Shown: positions 25,661 to 40,000 of the stretch, in pieces
Numbering within the stretch: position 1 is the first letter of the stretch
Layout of the letters: every line of letters begins with the position of its first letter
NCBI GenBank assembly: GCA_914767715.1
Contig: OU612073.1
Span: 12,216,001 to 12,280,000 of the forward strand
DNA from: Membranipora membranacea
Lineage: Eukaryota > Bryozoa > Gymnolaemata > Cheilostomatida > Membraniporidae
DNA length: 64,000 bases
Direction of reading: 5' to 3'
Notes under the pieces: generated by a model
Databases searched by the model: none
What the model saw: only the letters and a program-made list of their open reading frames with translations
What the model was told of the DNA's origin: nothing
Position numbers and translations under genes: made by a program

Positions 25661-26474
25661 ATGTTTGGTGTTTCTGCCAGACAGATATACAGCCCTTTGA
25701 GGCAGTTTAGACGTTTTGCATCGGAAATAAGTGAGAAGGAGAAAGCTATATTAGACAGGATGATCAGAGTTGATCATGCAGGAGAATTTGGAGCAAATGT
25801 TATCTACCAAGGGCAGCTTGCTGTGCTAGGGAAGACCCCAGTTGGCCCTGTTATTCAACATATGTGGGATCAAGAGAAGGAGCATCTGGACACATTCAAC
25901 AAGCTGATACCTCAATACAGAGTGAGACCTTCAGCCTTGTTACCGATCTGGAGTGTAGCTGGCTGGGCCCTGGGAGCTGGTACTGCTTTGCTTGGTAAGT
26001 TGTTCATTAATTATTGCTCTTTTTTTCACCATCCCTGATAAGTGATTAAAGCCTTTCAGCCCATATGACATGCATTGTCTTATCATGAAGTTGTAGTTAC
26101 TGTCTTCACTCTTGGTATCATATAATTTGCTCAGGAAAAATGTGGCATGACAACAGACAATCTTATGACATGCTATTTATTGATTTATGAGATCCTATCT
26201 GATTGTAGGAAAAGAGGGAGCTATGGCGTGTACAGTAGCAGTGGAATCAGTTATAGGCGAACATTACAATGATCAGATTCGTGAGCTTGTGGAATTAGAT
26301 CCAGTAAAATACAAGGACTTATTAGAAATAATTAAGAAGTTTCGAGATGAAGAACTAGAGCATCATGACACTGGACTCGAGCATGATGCTGAGAAAGCAC
26401 CAGCCTATCAGGCTCTGACAGAAGTCATCAAAGTGGGTTGTAAAGGTGCGATATGGGTGGCAGAAAGAGTATGA
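25661..26474 (+). CDS. COQ7: 5-demethoxyubiquinone hydroxylase, mitochondrial
   Basis: Two exons, 25661-25994 and 26209-26474, joined in phase 1 through CTTG/gtaagt and TTGTAG/GA, give 199 residues, close to the roughly 217 of human COQ7. The enzyme is a di-iron hydroxylase of the matrix side of the inner mitochondrial membrane that makes demethylubiquinol late in ubiquinone synthesis, in complex with COQ9. Metal-ligand motifs are visible: DHAGEFGAN (Glu about 42), the ExxH of DQEKEHLD (Glu 72, His 75), AVESVIGEH, and a C-terminal DEELEHHDTGLEHD containing ExxH. Residues 1-20 are Arg/Ser-rich without acids (ARQIYSPLRQFRRFA), fitting a mitochondrial presequence. A hydrophobic segment around residues 92-112 is typical of the family. 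All ligands appear present and there is no internal stop. The gene ends 256 bp from the stop of MRPS35 on the other strand. Confidence 0.95.
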
Positions 26475-26730
26475 GTCAGTCACCTGTCTATCGACTTTAT
26501 TCGCTGACATTTATTATATGGGGCAATCGGATTATTCAAGTTTATGGTTTGTTGCGCGTCTATCTGACTTTCATATATTTTCCAAAATATACAACTACTA
26601 TAAAAAAACTTCACAGTTTTGAAGAAGTTCACTTGACGCAGTATGGAACAGACCAACCAATGTCTCCTTATAATCAAGGCATCAGTCAAAACTACCAACA
26701 GAGAGAAAACTTCGCTTATCAATCCTAACA
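26475..26730. other. Short tail-to-tail spacer between COQ7 and MRPS35
   Basis: Both genes must place their 3' untranslated regions and polyadenylation signals within or across these 256 bases, so their transcripts probably overlap in antisense. No canonical AATAAA for COQ7 was seen within the spacer. Confidence 0.6.
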
Positions 26731-29700
26731 TCAGGATGTGCTCTCACTAGTCTGTGGTTTAAGCTTGAGCATTTTCAACACAGCAGCTTTGTAATCTTGT
26801 AATGTTGCGTCGTTTTCGCCCTGGTTATGAAGCTTTGTGACAGCCTCTCCGTATTCCTCGATAAGACCTCCATCTTTCTTACTCTCTTCACCAGCCTGCA
26901 AAACAGAAATAACCAAGTAGTCTGTGAAGTTTCAAATTAAAGGAGTTTTTTTCTTAAATTTCATTTGGAGTTGTTCATCACTGCAAGTTTTCAGCAGCAG
27001 CAACGGGTAACTCCAAATCGGATTCACAAGGTGAACAGTGGCCTGGTCGATGGAGATGTCAATAAAAGATGCAAAACCATCATGTTTTGATTATTAACAT
27101 ATTAGTTTTTCCAGATCTTTGAATTTCAATTATACTATTCACATAACATCAAAGATTATAAATAAATAATATATGCGTACATAAATTGGTTTCTTTTTTA
27201 TCACATTGATTGTATATAGGTCACTCACAGTATCAGATATTTTGGCGAGTAGATGTGAAGTCTTCTTCTTTGCTTCGCTCTGATCCCAGTCATATGTCAC
27301 ATTATCAGCCCATGTCCGCTCTGATTCCCACTCCTCTATTTTCTATCATATGAAGCAAGGGGTAAAAAAGTCAAAACAAGTTTATGCCATATGCATAAGG
27401 TAGATATGTTCCTCACAAGTTCTATTGACAAATATTATACATTGAGCTGGAATTTATAAGGTTGGGGTCGATCTATAGAGTTTCTGCCTTGTAAGAGATA
27501 ATTCTAGGAGCACATCATACAAATTTGTAGCTTGGTTGTCTCCAATTTTCTCTGCTCTTGTCCCATATATTTTAAGGATATTATTATTATTACGTAATAC
27601 ATGGATATCTGTATTATAATACCTACCAGTGTGAATTTCGTCATAAAGGCAGGGGTGTCGTCATAAATGATGTCGCATTTATAATAGCAAACTCTTTGAT
27701 TTGATTTTTATTTACAGCAAAATTAATCTGAGGTACAGTTAACTAGGTGACATGTGCCAGTTTTTCATGCAAGAATTCAAAGAAATTCATTGGAGAAGAA
27801 TCTATTTACACACAATGGGTGTTAGGTTGTGGGGGCTGGGCTTAGGGTGTTGTTAGAGGGAACCATAAATTTGGAAATAGATCTTATATAATATACTACA
27901 CTTACCCATGATTCGTAGTATAATGCGGTTAGTAGATATTTAGCATATTCCAGATTTTGTTGTTTCACTGGGGCGCTGTTGACCTCTAGTGTCACCATAT
28001 TTGTACCTTTGTCGTATCGTTCGCCTAGTAGTCGTATCATCTTGTCAAGAGCATGATCATCTAAATCCAGACTGTCCAGTTTGAACTAAAAGTCATAAAA
28101 CAACAAGAAAAATAACTTTGGCCCTCTAGATAGTACATGTTTTGCACCTTATCAATCGCTGATCAACAAACAACAAACAAACAAAAGTAAATTAGACCAT
28201 GTGTAAAACGTGGTCCACATTGTCCCAGATGACATTAGGATGCCATCCCAGATGGTCCCAGCCTTATGTTCTCAGAATTTATCCCAGAATAGAAATTAGG
28301 TTCTTGTTTTGGATAGAGCTGGGATAATGTTCACATTGTCTAGGATTGTCCAAGATCATCCAAATATTTGGTTCACATAACACCCAGATGTAATATGAGT
28401 CTGGGTGCGTCTGGGACAGCATTGGGAAAGCTTGATGCTTACAAACTTTCCAGATACTGTCCCATACGGACCAAGACAGACTGGGACTGTGTCATTTTCA
28501 TGTTCACATTGACTGGGATGGCGATCTGGGATGGTCGTCTGGGACTATGTGCAACAGCCGTTACAGATAACAATACAAAATTCTTACCTCCATTTTTACT
28601 TTGTTAGCTCTGGGATCCCTCAAAGTCGGACTTGAATAGACATATTGTCTTGTGGTGACTGAGACGGGAAAATCCTTTTTTATTTTCTTTTTGTTGAGCC
28701 CTTTCGGCCAAGGTGTGCAGAACTCTGAAATAATGTAATAAGGGTAAATACAAAGGGTATATTAACTAAAACAGCAGTTCAGGCCAACCATATGAGTGAC
28801 AGGCTAATTTCTTTGGTAACTGCTTCGTTACAGAATAAACACATCAGATATCCTTACAGAAGAAAGAGAGGAACCTATAGTATGTTTAAACACGAATACA
28901 CTATCTAGGAACTCAACAAAACATAACACAAACCTTCAACAAGCAATGATAGTCTGGTACCACAATGTTTAACTCGCCTCTTCCAAAAGATGTTTTAACG
29001 ATGAGACAATCTCATAGACCAAATTATAATTATTATCATGACTATGGACGATCCCTTCTCCCCCCCCCCCCCAGAAATGATTTTATGTGTTAATAGATTG
29101 AATTGGTGCCGGATATCATTGACTTTCCATTGACTATATACATTATCAATTCAATGGATAAATATCTGGAAAGTGAAAATGACTAATTACCAATTCAGAA
29201 ATGTTTAAGCTTGTTGGAAAATTTCCCCCAATACAAAAATGTGTTCTCAATGTTCTAACATCTTTCTTTCATATGACTTTCTCCAGAATGAACTAAGTCT
29301 TATAAATGTACTGCATGACAAAACCGATATTACTTATGCAGTCTAAGCTGTTATGATACAGCAATAGTTGCAAAAGTTGCAAAGTTACAAATTCAAGTGC
29401 AAGTCATATTTTAGTTACATTGGGACTAGGATATAGTTAATAAAAGAATGGCACTACCCAAATCCCAGGCAGTGTTTGAGGACTCAAACTAGCTGCCCAT
29501 ATATATCAAATGTCCCTGTTCTCAGAGTAAAATATGAGGGAACAAATGAAGTTCCCACATTTAATTAATTAATTGATTTAATTGATTTACTTACTTCTGA
29601 GAGCTGAACAGTGTTTCATTATGTGGGGTGGAGTCAGGTGAAGGAAGTTCTGTATTTTCATCAGCTCCAGATTCTGATGCTTGTCCGGAACAATCCCATC

Positions 29701-31622
29701 ATTTTCAGATTGATTCTGCAGATAACGACAGGTTTGTTAGTAATTGCTATCCTAGACTACAGTAAATTCCTAGATCAAGTGTAATCCGATTGCCTGCATT
29801 CCAGTTGCTCCCTTTCACCAAGGAGTATAACTCCTTACTTCCACTGCGGCGTGACTAGTGGATCGGAAGCAATTCCGAATGCAGGCAAATGGACGAAACT
29901 CAGTCTAGTACATTCTATATGTTATCTTGAAGACGGGATTCACATGGGACAAACCTTTTACTTATCGGGAAATGATTATGATTTAGGACCGAACTGAGAT
30001 TTATACCAAGAAGAAACTGGATACTTTCACCTTTTTTTATTCCGTCTTTACTTCAAGTTACTTCCCTCAATGATCACAATTATCATAAAATATATTGTTG
30101 CACGTTTATCTTTGATTATATAACTATTTCATCAAGTTTGTATACCCTCAAAAGGGGTTTAGTGTGACGACTCTAGGTCAAATTAAAGAGCTGAGGGATG
30201 GTGCTCAGACGAAGTTGACTCTTAGATCAGAGACCAACAGATTAATCTCGATGTCATTGCGCTAAAATACACCTCTGTTGTGGTGTAAAGAAGATAAAAC
30301 TCAGTTGAATTGAGCACTGTTGGTAGCGCTCCATTGTAAATCAGACAATTATTGCAAACATATGCCATCGCAAAACTAGGATCGTTTATACATGGGTCAC
30401 AATTGAGTTACGTGATGCGTTGCATACACCACTGTCTGAGTATCTTGTCATGCTAACAAACCTTTATGAAGCCTTGTCTTATAGGCAGCGGCACAGATGA
30501 AGGCTTGAATGCGGCAGCAGTTGGCCACACATTTGTCCAGTCCTGATCAACAGGCATGTTTTTCTCTCTATGTACCATTCTCTGAAACAAATAATTCATG
30601 TGTTTATGAAAAATACTAGGCTATACCTGGTAGAACATGACAGAATAGGAAAGGCTACAAGCTGAAAAAAGTAACTTAGTGCTATTGGCACGGTCTTCAA
30701 ATGTATAAATAGATTACAAGAACATAACATGCGATGTTAACTCATTTTCTCTGCACCTCTGCTTTCATTCATTGTTTATTTCAAATGGTTACCGGTTTCA
30801 ACCGAAACCATGATGATCTTGACAATTTTAAACCTACCACCTGAACTTACCTCTTGCTCTTCAGCTCTCTGCGCACGAAAGTCAGCCCTTGCTGCTGTTT
30901 CATCATAATGCAGGCCAGGAATTTTCAATATCCTAAATCCATCCTTATCTCTCTTGCTGCAATCTTCAATAAAAGACAATATCGACAACGTTATTCCATT
31001 CTTCAGAATCCTTGCTAGCAATGGAAATAGTAGACTGTCGTAAGGTAGCGTATTGTAGTTGCAGGGCTTGCTTTTGAACAAGCCTGAATCTATTAAGGAA
31101 ACAAAACACAGACAGACTTGAGCCATGGTACATCAGCAAGCACACTGTCAATAAACCTAGATGAATGAGGACCAATGAAGACTAGAGAAGAAAGAGATAG
31201 AGAAGAGAGAAGAAGAATTATTGTATAGTTCTCTTCTTATATATATTTATGGTATAGATAGATAGAGAGATAGGTATTGATATACTGTTAGTGTTACTGT
31301 TGCAGGCCTACTAGTCTACACATTATATATTACAATATTTAAATACAAAGAGAGACATTTTCTTTCTTTTCACAGTTTAAGTACTGCATAAAAATATCAA
31401 ACAAACTACCTACTACCAACCAACCAAGTACCAAGCAAGGAGAATTCCTTGCTACCACTAATAATCTACTATCTAGCTAGGGCTATGATTTATCTGACAA
31501 ATTCCATCATTACCTGGTCTTTCTGGGATCCCATAACCTGTGAAACCTCTGAGGTTATAGCAACAAGGTTGTGTGAATGCTAGCCTTGCATAAGTAAGTG
31601 CACTTTTCTGCATAACACTCAT
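26731..31622 (-). CDS. MRPS35: Mitochondrial small ribosomal subunit protein mS35
   Basis: Eight exons on the minus strand: 31514-31622, 30851-31089, 30462-30581, 29595-29715, 28588-28724, 27906-28085, 27229-27342 and 26731-26895 (stop TGA at 26731). Phases match throughout, giving about 394 residues (human about 323). Diagnostic stretches are [85 protein letters not shown] and, at the end, [20 protein letters not shown]. It is a structural protein of the mitoribosomal small subunit. The N-terminus lacks acidic residues for its first 30 or so positions, fitting an import signal. The second exon (80 codons) is longer than expected and carries a hydrophobic stretch, so its boundaries are the least certain part; 30851-30956 alone has a plausible acceptor but then does not join in phase. 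Confidence 0.9.
28218..28549. mobile_element. Short non-autonomous DNA transposon (MITE-like) in an MRPS35 intron
   Basis: The stretch begins CATTGTCCCAGATGAC and ends, reversed, CATAGTCCCAGACGAC. The TCCCAG motif recurs through both ends (for example ATCCCAGATGG near the left end and ATCTGGGATGG near the right). About 330 bp, no coding capacity, lying in the intron between the exons at 27906-28085 and 28588-28724. Confidence 0.5.
29819..29836. repeat. Small AAGGAGT/ACTCCTT hairpin
   Basis: The seven-base arms AAGGAGT and ACTCCTT are separated by a few bases, resembling the hairpins at 5494 and 13085. It lies in an MRPS35 intron. Confidence 0.35.
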
Positions 31623-34068
31623 TTTGTTTGCAGATTAAAAATCTCTACTAGGGGGCTGACATTTGCAATCACGCGTGATTTCTCGAGACTCTAATATTGC
31701 AGCTGCACAATTAGCTACATGATTTTCAGTGAGAGAGGAGTGGTGAAGACACAGTGGTAGCTGGTTACACATATTCTTACTGAGGTTGGTAAGAATATTT
31801 CATACAGTAGGTAATAAACCATATAAGCCAACCCATTGGTTCTGCATCTCTTTGTTGATAAGACCTTCAAATAATGACACAGCCGACAGAGAGAGTGACT
31901 GACACTTTTTTTAGGGTTGTAATTTTTTTTGATAGGATTCTTCTTCCCAGTCTTGACTTGACCCAAAGATATAAGTGATTTCTGATTTTATTTATATTTT
32001 ATCATTCACAGTGGTGTGGTTTGATATATAGAAAGATATTTGTTAACATAATGATGATTATCATTATTGTTTGTGGTGAATGAGTGAGTGACTTACTTGA
32101 GTTCACTGCCTGAGAGTGAGATGGATTGTTGTTGTTGGATGAGACTACTAGTACTAGGCCCAGGGAGAGTTCTCCCTGAATCCTGATGGGACCAAGAGTG
32201 AGACTCTTGATGAAAGTGGTGCTTGAGTAGTATTAGTTAGAAGAGAGAGTGACCAAACAGAGCTATAATAAATTACTAGCTTAGGCAATACCTTTTTTGA
32301 TCTTTGATGATTGATGATAATTGTACCTCACCTGATATTGGTGATGGATGGAGTCACTCTCTCTGCTGTCAGCCACAATAATATGAACCCGTTTGCTGAT
32401 GGGTTATATACATAATCTGGCTGCGATCTTATTTCTCACAGCCAGACTGACTATAAATTGTCACTATGGCTTACCCGTCCTTAACTATAACTTTTTATAA
32501 TCTTGACAATTCAGCAGCTCAACTGTCTTTTCCCCCGTTCACAAGTCTGTATTTTCCTTTAATTTTTACATCCCAATCAGATGATGGGCCCACACTACCA
32601 ATCTGTCTCAACTCGTATGACCACACAGTTTCTCTGACCCCAAGAAGACTGATAACAGTATTGACCAGAGTTTTGTAAAAATGAGTGCATCCTTGATGTA
32701 ACTCTCTCCAAGGAGGGAAATGTTGTTTATATTATTCTAATTTACAAGGGTTGACTTATTTACTACTTGAAATGTAGATTTCCTCGAGAGAGAGCTTGTT
32801 GTTATCATGTGAGACTAAAAGAGTTCACAGCTAGCCTGCTTAGTGTGATATGAACATAACTCATAGTAGATTGAGTTAAACAATAACAGTTCTGCCACTA
32901 CATAACCACTACCCCTACCTATAATGCGGGCCCACCACTAACGAGAAGGGAACGATTATTCCGGAGTGATTGGAAGTGACTTTATTGGGGAATTATTGAC
33001 ATTATAGAAAGGCTAGCCTTCCTTTGTTAGGCTGCGTTTTTATCTCTTCCGTAGCATTTTCCTCTCGGAGGTCTGTCTACCATGTGTTGTCAGATTGACT
33101 CCGGGGCCAAAATACTCCAATTTCTCCACCATGAGTTATTTATCTTGTATGGGAAAGTGTAGTCCACTTAGTCCATTTAACCACGAAAGGCCAGGAACTT
33201 CTAATAGGCCTGTTACTTTCAAGTCATTTCTGTGGTATTTTGCCTTGGCAAATGTAATCCTTGTTATGACATCTGATTGACTGGTTTTGTTATTATCAGA
33301 AATCCTGACAGCTATTTTACTTTGCAGTACTCAGTCAGCGTGATAACATCTTTGGCCGGATATCATTCCCAAAAAAGTGTAAAAGTGTCGATTGATTTTT
33401 ATGAAATGTTCACTACTTGTGGCCATTGACCCTTATTTATTATATTACTTATATTTATTGGAGCAATGTCACTGAAATGTGTTTTTTAATGGAAAGTGTC
33501 AATTTTGACTTGGGAATGCTATTCCTTATTTCTTTGATAAAGTGATGTTGATAACCCCTTCAGATAATTTTTGTTCATTTTGTGATAGATGTAGTGTTCT
33601 CATCGTAAAACGTAACGATTAAGAGCAGTGACCAGAGCTTGACGCTGTACGTAAAGTGAAGCCCAACTTTGGTATTATGTGTACCAGTTTTATTAGTAGC
33701 GACAGGATGTCAGGAACAATACCAACTCCTCACTTATCAATGACATCACGTCTTGATCAAAATATTTTGTATAACAATAATTCTCATCAAAGGTTAAATT
33801 TCATTTACAGATTGAGACTCGAGGTAAGCACTCCAGCTTTCCTGCAAATTGGAGATAATATTCTGACTTGAGAAGAAAACCGTTTATGGTGGTGATTCTA
33901 GAGTAGATTTCGACTTTTTAAGTCAATTGACAGTAAATTGCTTTGCCGCTAGGCGAGCAATATCAGTCTCAACTTTACTGAGGCTGAGAAACAATAGGAT
34001 GCATGTAGTATCTCAACCCAAAGGATTATTGCACTATTTGCGTTAATTGAGCCCGCCGCTAAAGAGCT
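31623..34068. other. Divergent intergenic region between MRPS35 and MYPT
   Basis: About 2.4 kb separates the minus-strand MRPS35 start from the plus-strand MYPT start, so both promoters and any untranslated first exons of MYPT should lie here. I see no supported coding exon. An open frame at 32466-32678 has no splice or family support. Confidence 0.5.
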
Positions 34069-37000
34069 ATGCTGTCCTCAGCAGACCCAGGCGGAAAACA
34101 GCAGTCAGCTGCCTTCAGGCGGAAGGATCAGCTAGACAGATGGGCCAACTCATCTACTGATAATCAGCCTATAAAACGTAAAGAGAACAGCACCAAAGTT
34201 AACTTTACCAGCGGGACGGTGTTCCTAGCAGCTTGCAGTCAGTGTGACAAAAAGGAGGTGGAGGAGCTGATACGGGACGGAGTTAATCCTAACACATTTA
34301 ACGTTGATGGGCTGACAGCATTACATCAGGTAAGTCAGCTTTCAAACATACAAAGATCAGCGCTCTTCTGTACAATAGCCTACATTTTATACCAGGTTTT
34401 CCAAAAACTCTTATTTGGAGGACTAGAATATTTCTCTGTCCACTTATTTGCAGTGTTGTCCTATACAGGGTTGATGCTTTTTTTTGATGGTTTTATCAAA
34501 TAGTTTTGGTTGTTGGCTGGTGTTGTTTGTTGCACGTTGCTGCCGGCTGTGGGTAGGCCTAGATCATTGAAAATCTTGTATCTTAGTGGTCTCCTTAGGA
34601 ATTCATTCTTGATAGCATTCCTTGCTTTGCAACGTAAGTTGGTTAAGTTAGTGTAGGTCAAATTTGTTACCCTATAAGAACATTATTAGGACTGGAAAAT
34701 TCCAACTCATCAGTCATACATTTTCCTGCCAATGAATCAGTCGGAATAGTTTTAAGTGTGGGCTGTTTCACTTTTGCAATCAGTATTACGCTTAATTAGA
34801 CGGTTTATAATGCCTTGAGTTTGTTCAATAAACAATACTAGGGATGCAAAAATATTGTAAAATAGCCCAATCAATTGTTTTATTGCTCACAAGGATCAGG
34901 TTGCTCAAATTGTTGTACTCAGACGCCTAACCTGGATCTAGTCCTGGGTTGTGATATGCGAGCAGGGCTAGCCTGTTTTTTATTGCCGTTGAAACTTTAA
35001 CTTTATGAACGTTAAACAGAGTAATGCATATGGCTATAATATGTTTGTAAAATATTGTACACCAAACTAGCCTAAACTTTCAGTGATGAGCCCTCTAAAC
35101 TTTCCATCTTATGGATTGTGACCCCCAAGTAACTGAGGTAGTAGCTCAATTTGTTTGTAAACATTCATGTGCAAAGGTTCTGATGTCTTCATAGAATGAC
35201 AATTACTCTCTTAGGTGATGTCACTTGATATGCCTCACCGCTGTGTCCTTGAATCAGGCCATACTGATATTGCTGTGTTGATTTTGACAATGGCATCATT
35301 TTCCTGCTATGTGTATTGAACTGATATCATGCAGCATTACGCTATGAGTGCAGTGAACATCATGATAATTTGATTCTAGTTTTGTGGCTAGTAAGTTAAG
35401 CTGGGAGATTTCCCAATTATCGACAATGATGTAGTTAGTTCAATGTAATGATGCCTTCACTCTTTTAGTAGCTTGGAAAGGTTGAACGCACGATGTTACA
35501 AGAAGTGTGTGCTTTATTGCTTAGCATAGTAACGATGTTGCATTAGGTAATGAAATACTAACTGGCCTGCTCACATCAATAATCATAAGACACGATTGCT
35601 TTATGCTAATCTATAATGATTACCATAAATCACCAAAATTGTAGTCTCTCTTGCACTGATGCACTCCTCATTACCCTGCTGCTAATCATTCTGGAGTCTT
35701 GTTAGGCAAGAAGGTGGAAAGTTTTGCTATTCTTGAGGTCTGCTTGATGGCTTCACCAAAAAATCTCCCTCCCAAATGGTTTCTTGTTATTATGACAAAT
35801 ATGCACACTATTTCCAATAGGCTAGGCCCCCATCTGTAGTTTGTTTTTGCGATTGTTTTGGACAGGCCCACCGCCCACACAAATTCGGCCCAGCCAGCAG
35901 CCCCAATTAGTGCTGAGGTTTTTGAAAAGGTTAGCACTGTACCTGGATTTCCATATCTAGAGATGGATTGCTTCAATCTTGAATTTTTACCCCCAAACTC
36001 AATCACATACTTTTTTCACTGGTCATTGGCATTGGACATGATAGTTTATCAGATATTTGTATGTTTCTCTTCCATCACAGAGATAGATATTTCAGCTAGG
36101 CCTAATCACCAAGTGATGTGCATTCTTGCCTGCAATGTTGGTCTGTTTCTGGTTAAATAGATTTACTAGAACTGCCATCATAAATTTGAAAACCAGTTGA
36201 GCAAAACATCCATGAATATTTGCTCAGTGGTAATTAATACAAAATGATGATAGATCTACGACAATAACATTTAACCATCCTGGCCAAAAAAGTCAAAGCT
36301 CCATTACAGCTTCTTGCTTTTATGAGATAAACTTTTGCTACCTACGTCATCGCCAAAGCTTACTTGTGATATAAAATCAAACCTAATTGTTCTTGCATAA
36401 CACAGGTTCTGTTTGGGTGAAGGGCTCATCGGTTGTTCAAGGTAGCGAGCACAGACTGATGTTTTCAGCGATTGACCCTGTTGCTTATTGCTGTTTGGTT
36501 TGACGTCCTTCGCTGACTAGCCAGCTCTCTCCGCTTACATAGTTACCAGGATTAGACATCTATTCTTATTCATGATCCGATTGTTCTTATGTATTATGCC
36601 CCTCACTCTCTATTTGTTCGACCAACTTATCTAAGAGCTATGTAAACATATCAATGTCCTGAAGTAGGTATCACTGATCATTAGGTCACATGATTAAAGA
36701 TTCCTGTTAGCCGGCCTTTACATCCCTGCAACTATCGTTTATAATTTATATGAACTGTTCTTATAGATGTAGCTGTATATTTGTGGTTAGGTCATGGGGT
36801 CAACCAAAAGTCATCATTTAGTTTTCTGTAGATTAGTTGATCTTTTCGATGACGTATAATACATGGACTGGGCTCAAGATGAGCCTGGAAAATGACTTTT
36901 TCTCTTTCAAATTCCTTTCTCAACCCATCCTGTTCTTGTACATTGGGCAGGACAGTATTTTAGTGTGGTTTATTAGTATGGTCTCATTTAAGTTAATGTT

Positions 37001-40000
37001 TTAGGTGGCAGGGTTTTGGTGTTCCTTGAGATCGGTTTGAGGCTACAGTGATGCTATTAGCTTGATTGTATTATTTATGGGGGTTTTTACAGGCCCGTTT
37101 TGGATAAGTACGAGGGTCTGGCTTAATAATACAAGGCAACATGAGAACTCCTAGACTAGCACTATCAAATATTATTCAATTTCACCTAACTGCAAGTATC
37201 AGCTTGCAAAAACATTCCATTGGTACGGTACTACAAATAAGATATGGCCAAGATAAACTGTACCAAAGTAGCCTGGGGTGCTCTATTGAATTGTAGCTCA
37301 GAAAAACATCATCCGAGTTTCTTTCATTGATGAAACTGCCTACAATATTGGCTTCTATTTGCAGCTTTTTCTATGATTTAAAAATGTGTTGTTACGTAGC
37401 TTTGTGTTTGTTCAGTCAAGGAGTAATCAATCCCTTTCATTGACTGGGCTTTTGCAGTGCTCGTATCCATTCAGCTTGCTTTAGTTTGTGGCCACCCATT
37501 GCAGATTTCTCACAACTGATGCTAGTTTACTGAAAGTAGTACACAGGGCCCACCATGTAATGCAATGCCAGTTTGTCGTCACTACTGTCTCATAGATATG
37601 CAAATCAATCCACTTGTATGGCTTCTTGAAATGACCTCTATAATGAGGATTTCCCTGTGTGAGAGATAAGCATTTTTGCTAGTAAATGATTGATTGACAT
37701 GAATGATAGTCGACTGTCATTGGCAGGATTTTTCCCACTTCTTGTCCACATCGGAACTGTTATCATACTTTGTGTGAACTTGGCTATCTGATATCTTTTC
37801 TTCGGCGAAATCTGTTTGCCTTGTGATGGTTAGTATATTGAGACTGACTAGTTATACATGACTGTTCTAAAGCCTCTCACATAACGAGAGGAGCGATTAT
37901 GTTATCTATTTTCACAATGTTTTTTGGCCTTGTGGTAATTGTGTGGTCTACCATTATGTACTGAGTAAATCGGATGTAATCAGTGTAGAAATAAAGGACT
38001 GAATGATTAGGATGATCATTAAGGCAAGGATGACAGAGTGTTATCTGCCCTTAGGCCACTAGAGTCATTGCAAATAGATCATGATTCTGTGCCATAACCC
38101 TGGGAGTGAAAACTCAATTACATACCTCTCACAATATAATATGAACCATGTTTACTGTTTTGTAGTCATGTATCGATGACAACATGGTTGAGTTTTTGAT
38201 CCCTGAACCCTGGGAGTGAAAACTCAATAATCTATACCTATAATAATATTTATGAAACTGTTTTCTGTTTCGTAGTCATGTATCGATGACAACATTTCTA
38301 TGGTGGAATTTTTGATCAACAATGGAGCAGAAGTGAATGTAGCAGATAATGAAGGCTGGACTCCGCTACATGCTACTGCCAGCTGTGGTTATATTGATAT
38401 TGCCAGGTAACACAGCTACGTTCAAGCTGATGTCATCAGATGCCGCATGAGACCTCCAAATTATTGAATAGTTCAGATTTCATGGCCTCGATAAACATCC
38501 TGAACAGAAATACTTATTCGATATCCGGTAATCCTGTTAGACCTTTGGCCCTGTCGCAGTGTGAATGGTACATGTAGTGGCTTTTGGCCTGTCCTTCATG
38601 TACTCAGAATATTTTGCTTCAGTCCTACTTGTATAAGTTCTATCCATGGTCTGGGAAATTCTCGAATTTCTTGATTGATCATAATTTGGTGTTTAAAATA
38701 ACTTGTAAAATTTTGTAGTTATTTGATAAACAATGGAGCTAATATCGCTGCGTGTAATTCTGATGGAGACTTAGCTATCGACATCGCTGAGGGATCGGAC
38801 ATGGAGAACCTACTTGCTGCCTCAATGAATAGTCAGAGTAAGTCCAGCCTCTGATGATGACGAGAGAAATTTGTTTTAAATATGACTTGGCAACCGAAAT
38901 CCCACAATGCAATTTCATCATTGAATTCTCAGGGATGTTGTGTATTGTCCTTCATTCTTGGGAAATCCATAATATTGCATTATGGGATGTCCTCTCCCCA
39001 CTAGCGATTAAATGCGTCTGTCCTTGGTTGACATGATTGACAATAGCCCGGAAGCTTGTTCTGTCACTGAGTAATTTTTGAGCCGCATGATTGATGTAGG
39101 CGCTGATCCCCTGACTTGTGGTACAGCTAAATTGAAAAACATTATTATTTTTATCCTTTGATATGGAAAGGACCTTGAAAGGTATACCGTCACTCTGTCA
39201 AAATGATGTACCGCCACTTCTTTTATTCCAAATATAGTGAATTATAATCTCTCAACTTGTTCCGCAGGCATCAATGCTGATGAGGCGCGTACAGCCGAGG
39301 AGCGGCTGATGATGGCTGATGCCAACAACTGGATACAGAAGCCTGGCGAACCCGAACGAGAAAACCCTAAAACTGGTGCTACTTCCCTACACGTCGCCGC
39401 AGCTAAAGGCTACCACAGGGTTATGCTGTAAGTTATTAGTGAGAAAGTCCCTAGAAAGTCTGAGGCAAATTATCCAATCTCTACACTCACATCATGGACC
39501 GGCTGTAATTTTCATAGTTTGGAGTGACCTGTCATTGATGAGCTTATTTGGTTTGCCTCTGACTCTCCTACCAAAGGCCATCTGTGTTGTTGGGAAAATT
39601 CTAGTTTAAATCTTTTCTACCAATTCCCTCTGCGGATTTCCATAGCAGCCCCATTGGTCGGGCGATTGTGTATGCGGTGGTACCAAACAATCTCAATACT
39701 CTGTACTTTTGATCGTTGAGCCCCATATGAGTTCTGGGAGTGCTCTATTCCGATGCCTAAAATGGACATACTATCAAGTGATCCCAGCCAAGTGTCATGA
39801 TGATGACATCATTTTGCTCTAGTTCTCACCAAAATTGAGGTTGTTACACACAACTTTCACTGACTTATTTTTGCAAAAAAACTTGTATGCATGTCTGTTG
39901 TCATACAAGTCTGACCTTTTTGCTGTGCAGGGCTGACTGGTAGTCTAGCTTGTTAGAGAGAAATCGAAGCGCAAAATATGCTAGTGAGGAAGATTTTGAT

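Noticed and set aside
32466-32678. 70-codon open frame upstream of MYPT
   Set aside because: No family motif, no splice context and a composition typical of non-coding AT-rich sequence.
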